From G963678255 sp963678255 (GTDB lineage Bacteria; Cloacimonadota; Cloacimonadia; Cloacimonadales; WRIO01), in the NCBI GenBank assembly GCA_963678255.2, contig CAXXTW010000002.1, positions 1,777,114 to 1,841,113 of the forward strand: 64,000 bases of DNA, in the 5' to 3' direction. Shown here piece after piece: positions 17,926 through 27,943 of the stretch (positions within the stretch are counted from its first letter, which is position 1; each line of letters begins with the position of its first letter). The notes beneath the pieces are model-generated. The model was given only the letters and a program-made list of their open reading frames with translations. It ran no database searches and was not told the origin of the DNA. Both the position numbers and the translations under genes were made by a program.

Positions 17926-20900
17926 ATGAAAAAAAAACTACTGATAATTAGTTTTATAATGCTGATAACCTCTTATTTATTTTCTGTTTTTTATTATCCA
18001 TACTATTATTTACCCTATTATACACCCTTTCGATCAAACAAAATTGATTATTACAAGATTAAACCCGGTATTTCAATTAACAAAAAGCAAGCTTTATTCT
18101 TAGAAGCATTTAAACAGAAAACTGAAACTTCTGTTGATTATGACAATCAATTTATTCTTATCAAAGTCAAATATGATCAATATTTACTAACAGAACCCTT
18201 CCTGATCAGTTGGGAAGATTATCTGGACAACAGCTTTGAATCTGTATATAAAGACTTATTCAACAAAACAAAAAAAGATATCCTAAAACAAAAAGATAGA
18301 CAATCCACTCAGGGAATAATTCCAGAAATAATTATCAAACTTCCAGCGATGGCTTTACCAAAAGGTGTCAAAAAAATCATGGGGACAAAAGCTGGAAGAC
18401 TAAATCTTTCTGGTAGTCAAAAATTAACTCTGAGTACTACCAGTACTAAGAAAGATACAAAACAAGTCAGTGAAGCTGGAAATCCTACTAATTTCGATAT
18501 CACCATGAAACAAGATTTAAACTTAAACCTTAATGGAACTATTGGTGAAAAAATCAATGTAAATGTTAAATATTCTTCAGGTCAGGAAACTAGTATATTT
18601 GACCCTAATAATATTAAACTAAGCTATACTGGTGATGAAGATGAAATCGTTCAGTCAATTGAAGCGGGTAACACTTCCTTATCATTATCTGGATCTCGTT
18701 TTATTGGCGTTTCTGCGTCTTCTCAGGGGTTATTTGGAATTAAAACCTTGTTAAAGATTGGTGATTTGAATATTACAGCTATTGCCAGTAAAGAAGAATC
18801 TCAAAAAAGTAAAAAAACCTTTAAAGGAAATTCTGAAGCTGAATCTACCTTAGTCTATATAAATAATTATGTAAGACGATCTCATTATTATATTATTAAT
18901 CCCTATGATATGTATGAATTATACTCTGCTTCTGAAGCACAAGCAGAAGGAAAACCCTTATGGGCTAATAATGCAATTAAAAGAAACTCTGATGGTAGCT
19001 TAATGGGGAAACCAGGTGTATTGTCATTATTACCAAGAGATGGCTCGTTAAAAGTCTATTTAGACAATTATAATGGATCTGACGATAACCTCTCCATTGA
19101 AGGTACAATTCTAGAAGATTCAACAAATAGCTATATGTTTGATTTATTAGTGGAAGGTGAGGATTATTCATATGATTATCAAACAGGCATCCTAACCTTT
19201 TTAAAAGCAATAGAAAAACCCTATACCATTGCAGTGTATTATGTAGAAAACAGTGGTAGAACTGTTGGAAACGATAATAGTGAAAATTTGCTATTGAAAG
19301 CTATTAAAATGCGCAATCAGGATATCAATTCTCCAACTTGGTATTATCAACAAAGGAACAGATATAGCTTAGGCTCAGGTAATATTAAAAGTGATGGGTT
19401 TGATCTCCGTATCTTTTTTCAAAAACCCGATGGAAGATATGATGAGACTGTTGTCTATGACTCTTTGGAGTATGTTCAATCTGAGTTGAATTATTATCAA
19501 TATTTTCGATTAGATACTGACAATAACACTATTGTAAATGGTGATGATACAACCATTGATTTAGGTGAAGGTTATATTCTCTTTCCATTTATTGAACCCT
19601 TTAGAATTGTTAAAGATTCTGTATTATATCTAACTGAAGATGATCAGAGCACCAGTTACAAGCATCTCATTAGTATAAAAGGCAAAGTAGGTAGAGAAAG
19701 CATAGAATTGGGACTTATGATCCTTCCAGGAAGTGTCTTAATAAAGGTCAATGGAAGAGAGATTAAGGAAGGTGTTGATTATATAGTTGATTATGACATG
19801 GGTACTGTTACAATCTTAAATAAAGAATATAAATCTGCAGATGCTGACATTGAGATAGATTATGAGAATAAACCCATGTTTGCCATCGAATCTAAGTCAT
19901 TATTTGGAATAAGAGCTGATTGGCAAATTACTGATCAGGCAAAATTAGGAAGTACTTTTATTTATCAATCAGAAAAAGTAAGTGATAAAAGACCTAAAAT
20001 AGGAAATGAAAGTCGCTCCTTAATTTTAGCTGATATAGATGGTGAAGTAAAATTTACACCTGAATTTTTAACGAAAGCTGTAGATTTTTTACCTTTAATC
20101 AAAACTGATGCTGAATCAAAAATTACCATCTCAGGTGAAGTAGCTATGAATGTACCCAAAATCTATAATAGTTCATCTGCTGATCATAAAGATGAAGCTT
20201 GGTTAGATGATATGGAAGCAGTATTAGATTCGTACCCCTTAGGTACCGGTCGTATTACTTGGGTTCAAGCTAGTAAACCTTATTCTGTTAACTTACTTAA
20301 AGGTAAAATTAATTGGGCAAATCCTTCAAACATCTATACAAAAGATGTTTATGATCCTGCTACCTTATCCATAAAGGAAAGAACTGAAAAAGTTAGTGTT
20401 CTTTCCATGAGATTATTACCTCCAAGTATTAGTATGCCAGGAATGAATACCCCATTTTATGCTGGTTTGATGAAATATGTAGGAAATGAATTGGATTTTT
20501 CCGACAAAGAATATATCGAAATCTTAGTCAAAGTTGTCAATGAAGAATCTTTAACTAATCCTGTAAAAATGTATATTGATTTAGGGGATGTTTCTGAAGA
20601 TTATTATACTGATTTTGGTGGATTAGGCGTTCTAAATACTGAAGATGGACTTAATGGCGGATATAAAAATGGTTTGCTCGAAGTAAATGAGGACGTTGGT
20701 TTAGATGGAGTTAAAACTCCAGGTGCTGGAGAATCTCCTAACCCTGATGAAGATCCTTTTGATAACAGTGATGCTAATGAGTTTCCTGATAATTCTAATG
20801 AATATCCATATATTAATGGTACTGAAGGGAATGGCCGCCTGGATTCTGAGGATTTAAACGATAATAGTAAATTGAATATTGATGAAAGATTATTTAGATA

Positions 20901-23900
20901 CTCTGTTAGTTTATCGGATACTGAATCTTCCTATTTCCAAAGCGAATACAATGGATGGCGGATCTATCGAATCCCTTTAAAAAATAATGTCAATTCTGAA
21001 ATATTAAGCAATCTTTCTAGTAAACCTGATTTAAAAAAAATAAGTTTTGCCAGAGTCTGGTTTGAGTCTGATGCTTATGCTAAAGTTAATATTGTCTATA
21101 TTGATATTGTTGGTAATAAATGGACTAAAATGATAACCAGAGATCGTGATTTATTGTCTGAAACTTTAATATCTCCCTCTGAATTAAACAGTTTGAATGA
21201 ATATTTCTCTATTGAAACTTCTGATAATCAAAAAGATAATCATTATGTAGCTCCTCCTAAAACAACTGAAAAAGGTAAAGACGACGAATTGTCATTTGAA
21301 CAAGCCTTAAAAACTGTCTATAATAACATTCAACCAAATCATATTGTTTTAAATAGACAAGGATATAGAACTCCTTATAACTTATTAAACTATAATAATA
21401 TCAAATTCTGGGTTTACCCCGAAGCTGGTAATTCATTAGATTCTTTAGATGTCTTATTCCGCTTAGGTTCTGATTCTTTAAATTATTATGAAATATCAAA
21501 AAGAGTTAATGTCAATCGTACCTCAGAAAAAATGAATGAAAATTTATGGCAAGAAATTACTATTCCTTTCACTAGTATTACTTATCTGAAAAGTATCAAT
21601 GAAACAAGAGATACCATCTATACTGCTGATGGAATGACTTTCAGAAAAGTAAGACAACCAACTCTGAGTAACATTAAGGAATTAGCAATTGGTATTCAAA
21701 TTCCAAAAAATCAGAACCAATTTAATGGAACTGTTTATTTTAATGAAATTAGAGTTTCTGAACCAAATCAAGCTATTGGGTTTGCTACTCGTACCAGTAT
21801 TGATACTAAATTTGCAGATTTCTCTACCTTAACAATCAATTATGATTGGAAATCATCTGACTTTTATTCTTCCTATAATCGAAATTCTGCTACTTCTGTC
21901 GGTTCAGAAGATAAAACAACCTTATCCTTAGATAATAAATACTATTTACAAAAGTTTTTCCCAACTCAATGGGGATTGAATCTTCCATTAACTCTAAATA
22001 GAACTCAAAGTTTGGGAATTCCAAAATATAAATCAAGTTCTGATGTTTTGAGAACAAATTTAATGACTGAAAATCAAGATAGAGAAAAGAATAAATCTTT
22101 AAACAGACAAGCTTTAATTTCATATAGTCTTAGTAAAACTCCGTCAAATAAGTTTTTAGCTTACACTGTTAAAAATATTACTTTGAGTAGCAATGTAAAA
22201 GAAAACATCTCTACAACTTCTTCGAGTGCTGATACTCTAACCCAGTGGGGGCATTCTGCAGCTTATCGTTTAGAACTTCCAAAAGATAAACTTGCCTTAA
22301 AACTATACAAAAATTACTCTTTCTATTTTTTACCAAAGTCTTATACTAATGAAGGATCAATCAGAGCAGAATTCCCAAAACGTTGGGAATGGTACACTCA
22401 GGCTGATTCTAGCTATTGGAAGCCTAAATCCCAGACAGTTGATGTTAAAGTAATTGAAACTATGAATGAAATTAAATATGATATTTTCTCTGATATAACT
22501 TCTGGTTGGAAATTAACCACCAAACGAGATCTAATGCAAAGAAATGAAGTTAAAAAAATCAATCTTGGACAAGAAACAGAAAGAGATCAAACTTTGAGTC
22601 TTGGCTTTGATCCTACTTATACCGATTCCTTTTTAGATTTTAACTCCTCTGTTCAATCTCAATATCGACAGATTAGAAGAATCATTAAATCATCCAATGT
22701 AAATGAACCAGAAGATCAAATCATATACGATGGTAGTGTGAATCGGGTAATCAGAGTGAGTGGCACTCTAAAAAACAGTAATATGCTAGCAGGATTAGCA
22801 AATCTCATAAGCAATGACCCTAAAAAAAGTTATAGCGCTAATGATAGGGAAAGTGATTCGTCCTTCGAACCAAATATTGGAGAAACCTTGGATGAATCAG
22901 GAAATCCCATCAAATCCGATAACACTTCTGTTGATAATCCCAAAGAAGATCCTCTAAAAGGATTTAAATCATTTGAAGAGTTAGAAAAAGAAAAAGCTCT
23001 GAAAGATGAAGAAAATAGAATAAATAAAGAAAAAAATTTCAATAAAGATAAAACAGAAAAAGAAAAAGAAATTGAACTTGATAAAGATAAGAATCTAGAA
23101 GAAAATCCTGATGAAATTATGAAGAAGTCTGATTCTGATTCATTAAAAGTTGAAGATAAAAAGGAAGAAATAAAGAAAAATAAATCCTCTCAGAGTCCTC
23201 TATCTCTTTTAGCTGATGGTATCGGCTTACTTGCTAAATTCCAGAATTTCAGTCTCAATTATGAAAATCAATATGGCTCTCAATTTGATCAACAAGATCA
23301 ACTGCCTAAATTTGCTTATCAATTGGGATTACCATACACTTATCCTGTTTCTAATCTGAGAACTAGAAATGTCGATGACACTTATTCAGCTTCTACAGGT
23401 TATCCATTTTTTAAAATTATTAATGCTGACTTTAAATATTCCACCTCAATAAGTAAACGTTATTCTTCTGCTTCAACTCAGACAATTACTACCAATTGGC
23501 CAGATATTAAAGTAACCTTAAGTAGTTTCGAAAAATTAATCAATGCAGAAAAAATATTAACTAGCTCAAGATTGAGCTCTTCATATTCCTATACTCTAAA
23601 ACAATCTGGGGATATTAATTGGAGTAAGCCAAGGACTGAGATTTTTACCACAGCCTTTTCTCCAATAATTGGATTTACAGGAAATTGGATTTATGATATT
23701 ACCAGTAGTGTTTCAGTCAGCAAGACAAATAATAAAAGTTATAGCTATGCTTCAGATTATAGTACTTTAAGACAATCTGATAAAATGGCATATAATGCTA
23801 CGATGGGTTATACCTTCACTGCAGAGAATGGTTTTAAGATACCATTTTTCAAAAAAAGAATCACTTTTAAAAACCAATTGCAATCTGATCTTTCTTTCGT

Positions 23901-24114
23901 TTATGAAGATGAACAGGCATTTAATGAAGGCCGATCAGGTAAACAGAAAGATCGTGATCAACAGAAATTCTCCGTTACTCCCAGAGCTTCTTATAATTTC
24001 CATACAAATCTGAAGGGGGGACTATCAGGTAGTTATGAAACCATAACGAATAATATGAGAGGAGAAAAAACCAATATATTTAAATTGGATATATGGGTTG
24101 AAATCCAATTCTAA
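17926..24114 (+). CDS. SprA-like giant outer-membrane protein (T9SS translocon family)
   Basis: A 2062-aa exported protein. I take ATG 17926 (Met-Lys-Lys-Lys-Leu-Leu) over the TTG three bases upstream; a signal peptide covers residues 1-20, then a Tyr/Pro-rich stretch. Conserved SprA-type features are visible: TKAGRLNLSGSQKLTLS and DLNLNLNGTIGEKINVNVKYSSGQ in the N-terminal plug-like part, and later strand-rich repeats such as LFGIRADWQITDQAKLG and WLDDMEA followed by the long barrel, ending in WVEIQF. SprA/Sov forms the very large 36-strand outer-membrane channel of type IX secretion in Bacteroidota. Residues about 1690-1760 are an unusual Lys/Glu/Asp-rich low-complexity insert, probably extra-barrel. 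Slightly shorter than the roughly 2400 aa of Flavobacterium SprA. Family call is good; a working T9SS also needs PorK/L/M/N, which are not in this window. Confidence 0.8.
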   Translation: MKKKLLIISFIMLITSYLFSVFYYPYYYLPYYTPFRSNKIDYYKIKPGISINKKQALFLEAFKQKTETSVDYDNQFILIKVKYDQYLLTEPFLISWEDYLDNSFESVYKDLFNKTKKDILKQKDRQSTQGIIPEIIIKLPAMALPKGVKKIMGTKAGRLNLSGSQKLTLSTTSTKKDTKQVSEAGNPTNFDITMKQDLNLNLNGTIGEKINVNVKYSSGQETSIFDPNNIKLSYTGDEDEIVQSIEAGNTSLSLSGSRFIGVSASSQGLFGIKTLLKIGDLNITAIASKEESQKSKKTFKGNSEAESTLVYINNYVRRSHYYIINPYDMYELYSASEAQAEGKPLWANNAIKRNSDGSLMGKPGVLSLLPRDGSLKVYLDNYNGSDDNLSIEGTILEDSTNSYMFDLLVEGEDYSYDYQTGILTFLKAIEKPYTIAVYYVENSGRTVGNDNSENLLLKAIKMRNQDINSPTWYYQQRNRYSLGSGNIKSDGFDLRIFFQKPDGRYDETVVYDSLEYVQSELNYYQYFRLDTDNNTIVNGDDTTIDLGEGYILFPFIEPFRIVKDSVLYLTEDDQSTSYKHLISIKGKVGRESIELGLMILPGSVLIKVNGREIKEGVDYIVDYDMGTVTILNKEYKSADADIEIDYENKPMFAIESKSLFGIRADWQITDQAKLGSTFIYQSEKVSDKRPKIGNESRSLILADIDGEVKFTPEFLTKAVDFLPLIKTDAESKITISGEVAMNVPKIYNSSSADHKDEAWLDDMEAVLDSYPLGTGRITWVQASKPYSVNLLKGKINWANPSNIYTKDVYDPATLSIKERTEKVSVLSMRLLPPSISMPGMNTPFYAGLMKYVGNELDFSDKEYIEILVKVVNEESLTNPVKMYIDLGDVSEDYYTDFGGLGVLNTEDGLNGGYKNGLLEVNEDVGLDGVKTPGAGESPNPDEDPFDNSDANEFPDNSNEYPYINGTEGNGRLDSEDLNDNSKLNIDERLFRYSVSLSDTESSYFQSEYNGWRIYRIPLKNNVNSEILSNLSSKPDLKKISFARVWFESDAYAKVNIVYIDIVGNKWTKMITRDRDLLSETLISPSELNSLNEYFSIETSDNQKDNHYVAPPKTTEKGKDDELSFEQALKTVYNNIQPNHIVLNRQGYRTPYNLLNYNNIKFWVYPEAGNSLDSLDVLFRLGSDSLNYYEISKRVNVNRTSEKMNENLWQEITIPFTSITYLKSINETRDTIYTADGMTFRKVRQPTLSNIKELAIGIQIPKNQNQFNGTVYFNEIRVSEPNQAIGFATRTSIDTKFADFSTLTINYDWKSSDFYSSYNRNSATSVGSEDKTTLSLDNKYYLQKFFPTQWGLNLPLTLNRTQSLGIPKYKSSSDVLRTNLMTENQDREKNKSLNRQALISYSLSKTPSNKFLAYTVKNITLSSNVKENISTTSSSADTLTQWGHSAAYRLELPKDKLALKLYKNYSFYFLPKSYTNEGSIRAEFPKRWEWYTQADSSYWKPKSQTVDVKVIETMNEIKYDIFSDITSGWKLTTKRDLMQRNEVKKINLGQETERDQTLSLGFDPTYTDSFLDFNSSVQSQYRQIRRIIKSSNVNEPEDQIIYDGSVNRVIRVSGTLKNSNMLAGLANLISNDPKKSYSANDRESDSSFEPNIGETLDESGNPIKSDNTSVDNPKEDPLKGFKSFEELEKEKALKDEENRINKEKNFNKDKTEKEKEIELDKDKNLEENPDEIMKKSDSDSLKVEDKKEEIKKNKSSQSPLSLLADGIGLLAKFQNFSLNYENQYGSQFDQQDQLPKFAYQLGLPYTYPVSNLRTRNVDDTYSASTGYPFFKIINADFKYSTSISKRYSSASTQTITTNWPDIKVTLSSFEKLINAEKILTSSRLSSSYSYTLKQSGDINWSKPRTEIFTTAFSPIIGFTGNWIYDITSSVSVSKTNNKSYSYASDYSTLRQSDKMAYNATMGYTFTAENGFKIPFFKKRITFKNQLQSDLSFVYEDEQAFNEGRSGKQKDRDQQKFSVTPRASYNFHTNLKGGLSGSYETITNNMRGEKTNIFKLDIWVEIQF

Positions 24115-24125
24115 AAGGAAAATGT

Positions 24126-25256
24126 ATGAACCTTTATCAAATTCGCCAAAAATTGCACCAAATCCCTGAACTTGCCTATGAAGAGAAGAAAACTCAATCC
24201 TTTATTTTAGAATTATTTAAAAATGAAAAAAAACTAAAAACCCACTTGTTCCCCACTACTGGAATACTATTTGAATATAAAAGGAATGAACAACCATATC
24301 TCTTATTTAGAGCCGATATGGATGCTTTACCAATAGCTGAAGAAACAGGATGTGAGTTTACCTCTAAAAATACTGGGATAATGCATGCCTGTGGTCATGA
24401 TATACATATGACTATTTTGATTGGATTGATTAAAGAAGTCTTAACAAAAAAACCTGATCAAAATATTCTATTTCTTTTTCAACCAGCTGAAGAAGGTCAT
24501 GGTGGCGCAAAAACTATTATTAATACTGGGATTTTTAATAATTTTTCCATTGAAGCTGTTTTTGCATTACATATAACAGGAAAATATCCCACAGGAACTA
24601 TTGCTAGTAAATCGGGTATTATATTTGGCATTCCTCAGGAATTTGATATTAATATTACAGGAAAATCATCTCATGTGGCTATGCCTCAAAATGGAAAAGA
24701 TGCCTTTTTAGCAGGAATTGATTTTTACCAATCATTATCTTTAATTACTTCAAAAGCATTTTCTCCTATTGAACCAGTCGTCTTTCACGTCGGATATGTG
24801 CAGGCAGGAACAATGAGAAATTCGCTACCTGCTCAATGTATAATGCAAGGTACTACCAGAACTTTAACTAAAGAAAATCAGCTAAAACTAAATCAATTAA
24901 TTGAAAATACAGCAAAAGCAGTCGCTTTAAAATATGATCAAAATGTGGAAGTCGGGTTCCCAAGCACCTATGATCCTGTAGTTAATCACCCTGTTCTTAA
25001 TCAGCATTTAAAAAATATCTGTGGTAAAGATATTCAGTTTATTGATACTCAAGCTTCTATGACAGGCGAGGATTTTGGTTTCTTTACCAGTTTATATCCA
25101 GGTCTTCTTTTTTGGTTAGGAACAAACAACTCTGAAGATCTTCATTCTTCAACTTTTTTACCTGATCAAAACTCTATTACTATTGGCATAAAGTTGTTTA
25201 CACGAATAATTGAGCTAAAATTATTATTGAAAAAAGATTTTTTAAAACAATTGTAA
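24126..25256 (+). CDS. M20-family amidohydrolase (N-acyl amino acid / hippurate hydrolase-like)
   Basis: A 376-aa cytosolic metallopeptidase-fold enzyme. It opens LHQIPELAYEEKKTQ and shows ADMDALPIAEETG, HACGHDIHM (first metal ligands), QPAEEGHGGAKTI (catalytic Glu pair) and LHSSTFLPDQ near the end. A lid domain lies at about residues 175-290. This layout matches the IAA-amino acid/hippurate/N-acetyl-diaminopimelate deacetylase group. Which acyl-amino acid it cleaves is not visible. It starts 11 bp after sprA and so may share its transcript, with AAGGAAA as ribosome site. Confidence 0.88.
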   Translation: MNLYQIRQKLHQIPELAYEEKKTQSFILELFKNEKKLKTHLFPTTGILFEYKRNEQPYLLFRADMDALPIAEETGCEFTSKNTGIMHACGHDIHMTILIGLIKEVLTKKPDQNILFLFQPAEEGHGGAKTIINTGIFNNFSIEAVFALHITGKYPTGTIASKSGIIFGIPQEFDINITGKSSHVAMPQNGKDAFLAGIDFYQSLSLITSKAFSPIEPVVFHVGYVQAGTMRNSLPAQCIMQGTTRTLTKENQLKLNQLIENTAKAVALKYDQNVEVGFPSTYDPVVNHPVLNQHLKNICGKDIQFIDTQASMTGEDFGFFTSLYPGLLFWLGTNNSEDLHSSTFLPDQNSITIGIKLFTRIIELKLLLKKDFLKQL

Positions 25257-25296
25257 AAATTTAATTATATTATATTATTAAATTGGAGGTATAATC

Positions 25297-25983
25297 ATGT
25301 TTATGTTTCATGATCCAACAATGATACTAATCATACCAGTATTAATTCTTTCATTCTATGCACAACATAGAGTTCGAAAAAATTATGAATATTATGGAAA
25401 AATTGAAAACTCAAAAAGAATTTCTGGGGCTGATGTAGCAAGAAAAATTCTTCAATTAAATGGTATATCCGATGTCTCTGTAAATCCAATAGAAGGAAAC
25501 CTGACCGACCACTACCATCCAAAAACTAAAGAAGTCAACCTGTCAGAAGGAATCTATTACGGAACATCTATCGCTTCAATCAGCATTGCAGCTCATGAAG
25601 TCGGCCATGCCATCCAACATGCTAAAGGCTACTATCCTGTTGTTTTAAGAGGATCTTTATTACCTGTCGCAAACATAGGAAGTACACTCGCTTTCCCAAT
25701 GTTTTTTATTGGTTTAATCTTCTCATATAGTGGATTAATGACATTAGGGATTGTATTTTTTAGTGGGGCTTTATTATTTCATCTGATTACTTTACCTGTA
25801 GAATTCAATGCTTCTTCTAGAGCAATAAAACAATTAGTCGATGGTGGCTTCGTAGATAATAATGGCGAAATTACTGGTTGTAAAAAAATGCTTAACGCGG
25901 CGGCTATGACCTATGTAGTTTCAACATTAATGGCGCTTTTACAGTTAATTCGAATGATTTTATTAAGAAATTCCAGAGATTAG
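25297..25983 (+). CDS. Membrane zinc metallopeptidase (Zn_peptidase_2 family)
   Basis: A 228-aa integral membrane protein with the metal-binding motif HEVGHAIQH near residue 100 and several transmembrane helices (residues about 5-22, 120-165, 200-220). The N-terminal YAQHRVRKNYEYY and GADVARKILQLNGI segments are family hallmarks (YugP-like). Substrates are unknown for this family. A strong TTGGAGG ribosome site precedes the ATG, and a terminator at 26006 follows. Confidence 0.9.
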   Translation: MFMFHDPTMILIIPVLILSFYAQHRVRKNYEYYGKIENSKRISGADVARKILQLNGISDVSVNPIEGNLTDHYHPKTKEVNLSEGIYYGTSIASISIAAHEVGHAIQHAKGYYPVVLRGSLLPVANIGSTLAFPMFFIGLIFSYSGLMTLGIVFFSGALLFHLITLPVEFNASSRAIKQLVDGGFVDNNGEITGCKKMLNAAAMTYVVSTLMALLQLIRMILLRNSRD

Positions 25984-26005
25984 TATAAGTCAAGAATGTT
26001 ATATT

Positions 26006-26045
26006 AACTGATTTTCATTTGAATCTATGAAAATCAGTTTTTTTA
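26006..26045 (+). terminator. Intrinsic terminator
   Basis: A 13-bp stem AACTGATTTTCAT / ATGAAAATCAGTT with an 8-nt loop, followed by a T-run. It lies 23 bp after the zinc peptidase stop. Confidence 0.85.
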
Positions 26046-26105
26046 ATATCTCTAATAAGATATAGTAAATAATTCATAGAATTTAATAGTGTGGTAAAAT
26101 ACTTG

Positions 26106-26134
26106 TTGACTTTTTTATGAATATTCTGTTAAAT
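26106..26134 (+). promoter_or_regulatory. Candidate promoter for the response regulator gene
   Basis: TTGACT (26106-26111), 17-bp spacer, TTAAAT (26129-26134), about 80 bp ahead of the ATG at 26216. Confidence 0.45.
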
Positions 26135-26215
26135 AAATAAAATAATTTAAATGTTAAATTGATTGAAGTCATGATATAAAATGATAATGAAGGAAATTTT
26201 GAAAAATGGTGAAAA

Positions 26216-27790
26216 ATGGAATTAATTAAAATATTGATAGTAGATGATGAAGAATCTAACTTAAGTTTGTTAGAATACATCTTAATCAGAAATAATTACT
26301 ATACAGAAAAAGCTAAAAACGGGTTAGTTGCTTTAGAAAAATTTGTTTCAACAGATTATGATCTTGTCTTGATGGATGTCATGATGCCTGTCATGGATGG
26401 GATAGAAACCTGTGTCAAAATGAATGAGTTAAATAAAAATAGACCTATTATTTTAATTACCGCTTTGAATGATGAAGAAACTCTTAAACGAGGATTTGAA
26501 GCTGGTGCTTGGGATTATATTATTAAACCATGGAATGAAACAGAATTGATTTCTAGGGTGCAAAAAGCCTTAAAACTCTTTAATGCCGAAAAAGAGATTA
26601 GAAATCTATATGGTGCCTTAAAAATTGAAAATGAAAAGCAGGCTAAAGAAATGAAATTAGCCGTTGAGGTTCAGAATTATTTCTTACCTAAGTGGATCAT
26701 TATAAATAATCATATCAAATTATGCTCGACTTATGTTCCTTCTGAGCATTTGGGAGGAGACATCTATGATTTAATTCCCTTACCAAATAATCGTTATTTG
26801 ATATATATCGGAGACATCTCAGGACATGGTGTTCATGCCGCTTTGATGATGACAGCTGTAAAATCTATTATTAAAATGATTGCCGAAGAAAATCCTCTCG
26901 ATATAAAATTACCTGAATTGGTTAGTCGATTGAATAAAATGTTAGCCAAAAATGTTTTTTATAATAAGTTTTTAACCTTACTGATTGGGGTTATTGATTA
27001 TGATAAATTTATTTTCACTTATTATAATGCTGGACATCCCCCATTTTTGATTTATGATAAAATTACTCATAAGATTGAAAAGTCTTCGGATAAAGGAAGC
27101 TATCCCATTGGCTGGAATGAAAAACTAAAATACAATGAAAGTTTAGAAAACGTCATTTCATTAGATTACCATAAATTATTCTTATTTTATACTGATGGTG
27201 TTATTGAGTGCCCGGATCTTAATCACAACAGCTTAAGAACAGATGGATTTATCGAAATGATTGAACAAGAGATTAACTATGTAAATGATCTTCAATTACC
27301 CTATCAAATCAAACATCAACTTATCAATAGAGGATTTTCTCTAAATTATGATGATATTACTATTATGAGTCTTTCTTTAAAAAACGGTTTAACTGATTCT
27401 CAAGTTGTAAAATATTTTATAATGAACACCGAATTTAACCCTATTGAAGAAATCATTAAAAAAATTCAGGAGATAGTTCAAGAATGGTTACATTCAGAAT
27501 CATTAAAAATCTATATTGAAAATGTTGTTCGAGGTATTTACCAATATTTAATTTATTCCTTAAAAACACCCCTATCAGATGCCTTAGTTCTTATTGAAAT
27601 GAATAAAAGCACAAATGTATTTTTAATGAGTTTTCTTTTTAAAACCACCGACCCTTGCCAAAATGAACAAGATGTTCAAAACAAGTTGAAAGAACATATC
27701 ACTGATCCGTTATTTACCAGTTCAACAATCATAGATTCTCAATGTTTTGATGATATGCATTGTTTAAAACTGGAATTAGGGTATAATTAG
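26216..27790 (+). CDS. Response regulator with PP2C/SpoIIE phosphatase output
   Basis: A 524-aa signalling protein. Residues 1-120: receiver domain with the acidic pocket DDEES, phospho-acceptor in VLMDVMMPVMDG, and the conserved ITALNDEETL and IIKPWNETEL (Lys). Residues about 150-375: PP2C-like (RsbU/SpoIIE) phosphatase, with GGDIYDL, GDISGHGVHAAL, YYNAGHPPFL and YDDITIMSL as metal-binding motifs. Residues about 385-524 resemble a reduced histidine-kinase-like ATPase fold, perhaps an anti-sigma (RsbW-like) part, but it is degenerate and this is inference. Such proteins act in partner-switching control of sigma factors. A candidate promoter lies upstream. No anti-sigma or antagonist gene is adjacent. 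Confidence 0.85.
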   Translation: MELIKILIVDDEESNLSLLEYILIRNNYYTEKAKNGLVALEKFVSTDYDLVLMDVMMPVMDGIETCVKMNELNKNRPIILITALNDEETLKRGFEAGAWDYIIKPWNETELISRVQKALKLFNAEKEIRNLYGALKIENEKQAKEMKLAVEVQNYFLPKWIIINNHIKLCSTYVPSEHLGGDIYDLIPLPNNRYLIYIGDISGHGVHAALMMTAVKSIIKMIAEENPLDIKLPELVSRLNKMLAKNVFYNKFLTLLIGVIDYDKFIFTYYNAGHPPFLIYDKITHKIEKSSDKGSYPIGWNEKLKYNESLENVISLDYHKLFLFYTDGVIECPDLNHNSLRTDGFIEMIEQEINYVNDLQLPYQIKHQLINRGFSLNYDDITIMSLSLKNGLTDSQVVKYFIMNTEFNPIEEIIKKIQEIVQEWLHSESLKIYIENVVRGIYQYLIYSLKTPLSDALVLIEMNKSTNVFLMSFLFKTTDPCQNEQDVQNKLKEHITDPLFTSSTIIDSQCFDDMHCLKLELGYN

Positions 27791-27801
27791 TTATTATTGG
27801 C

Positions 27802-27822
27802 ATAATATGTGCACCATATTAT
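27802..27822. promoter_or_regulatory. 21-bp operator-like palindrome
   Basis: ATAATATG (27802-27809), spacer TGCAC, CATATTAT (27815-27822): perfect 8-bp arms. It lies 120 bp ahead of tldE in the only untranslated space between two operons. No T-run follows, so a binding site is more likely than a terminator. Confidence 0.5.
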
Positions 27823-27943
27823 AATGAAAAGATGGTCTTTCAGCAAAATACTACCTTGAAATTATGGTTGTATTATTCTCAATTGTTTTTTTGAAAAACA
27901 AAGATGGGGGAACAATTCCTAAAAGAAGAATAAGGAGACACAA

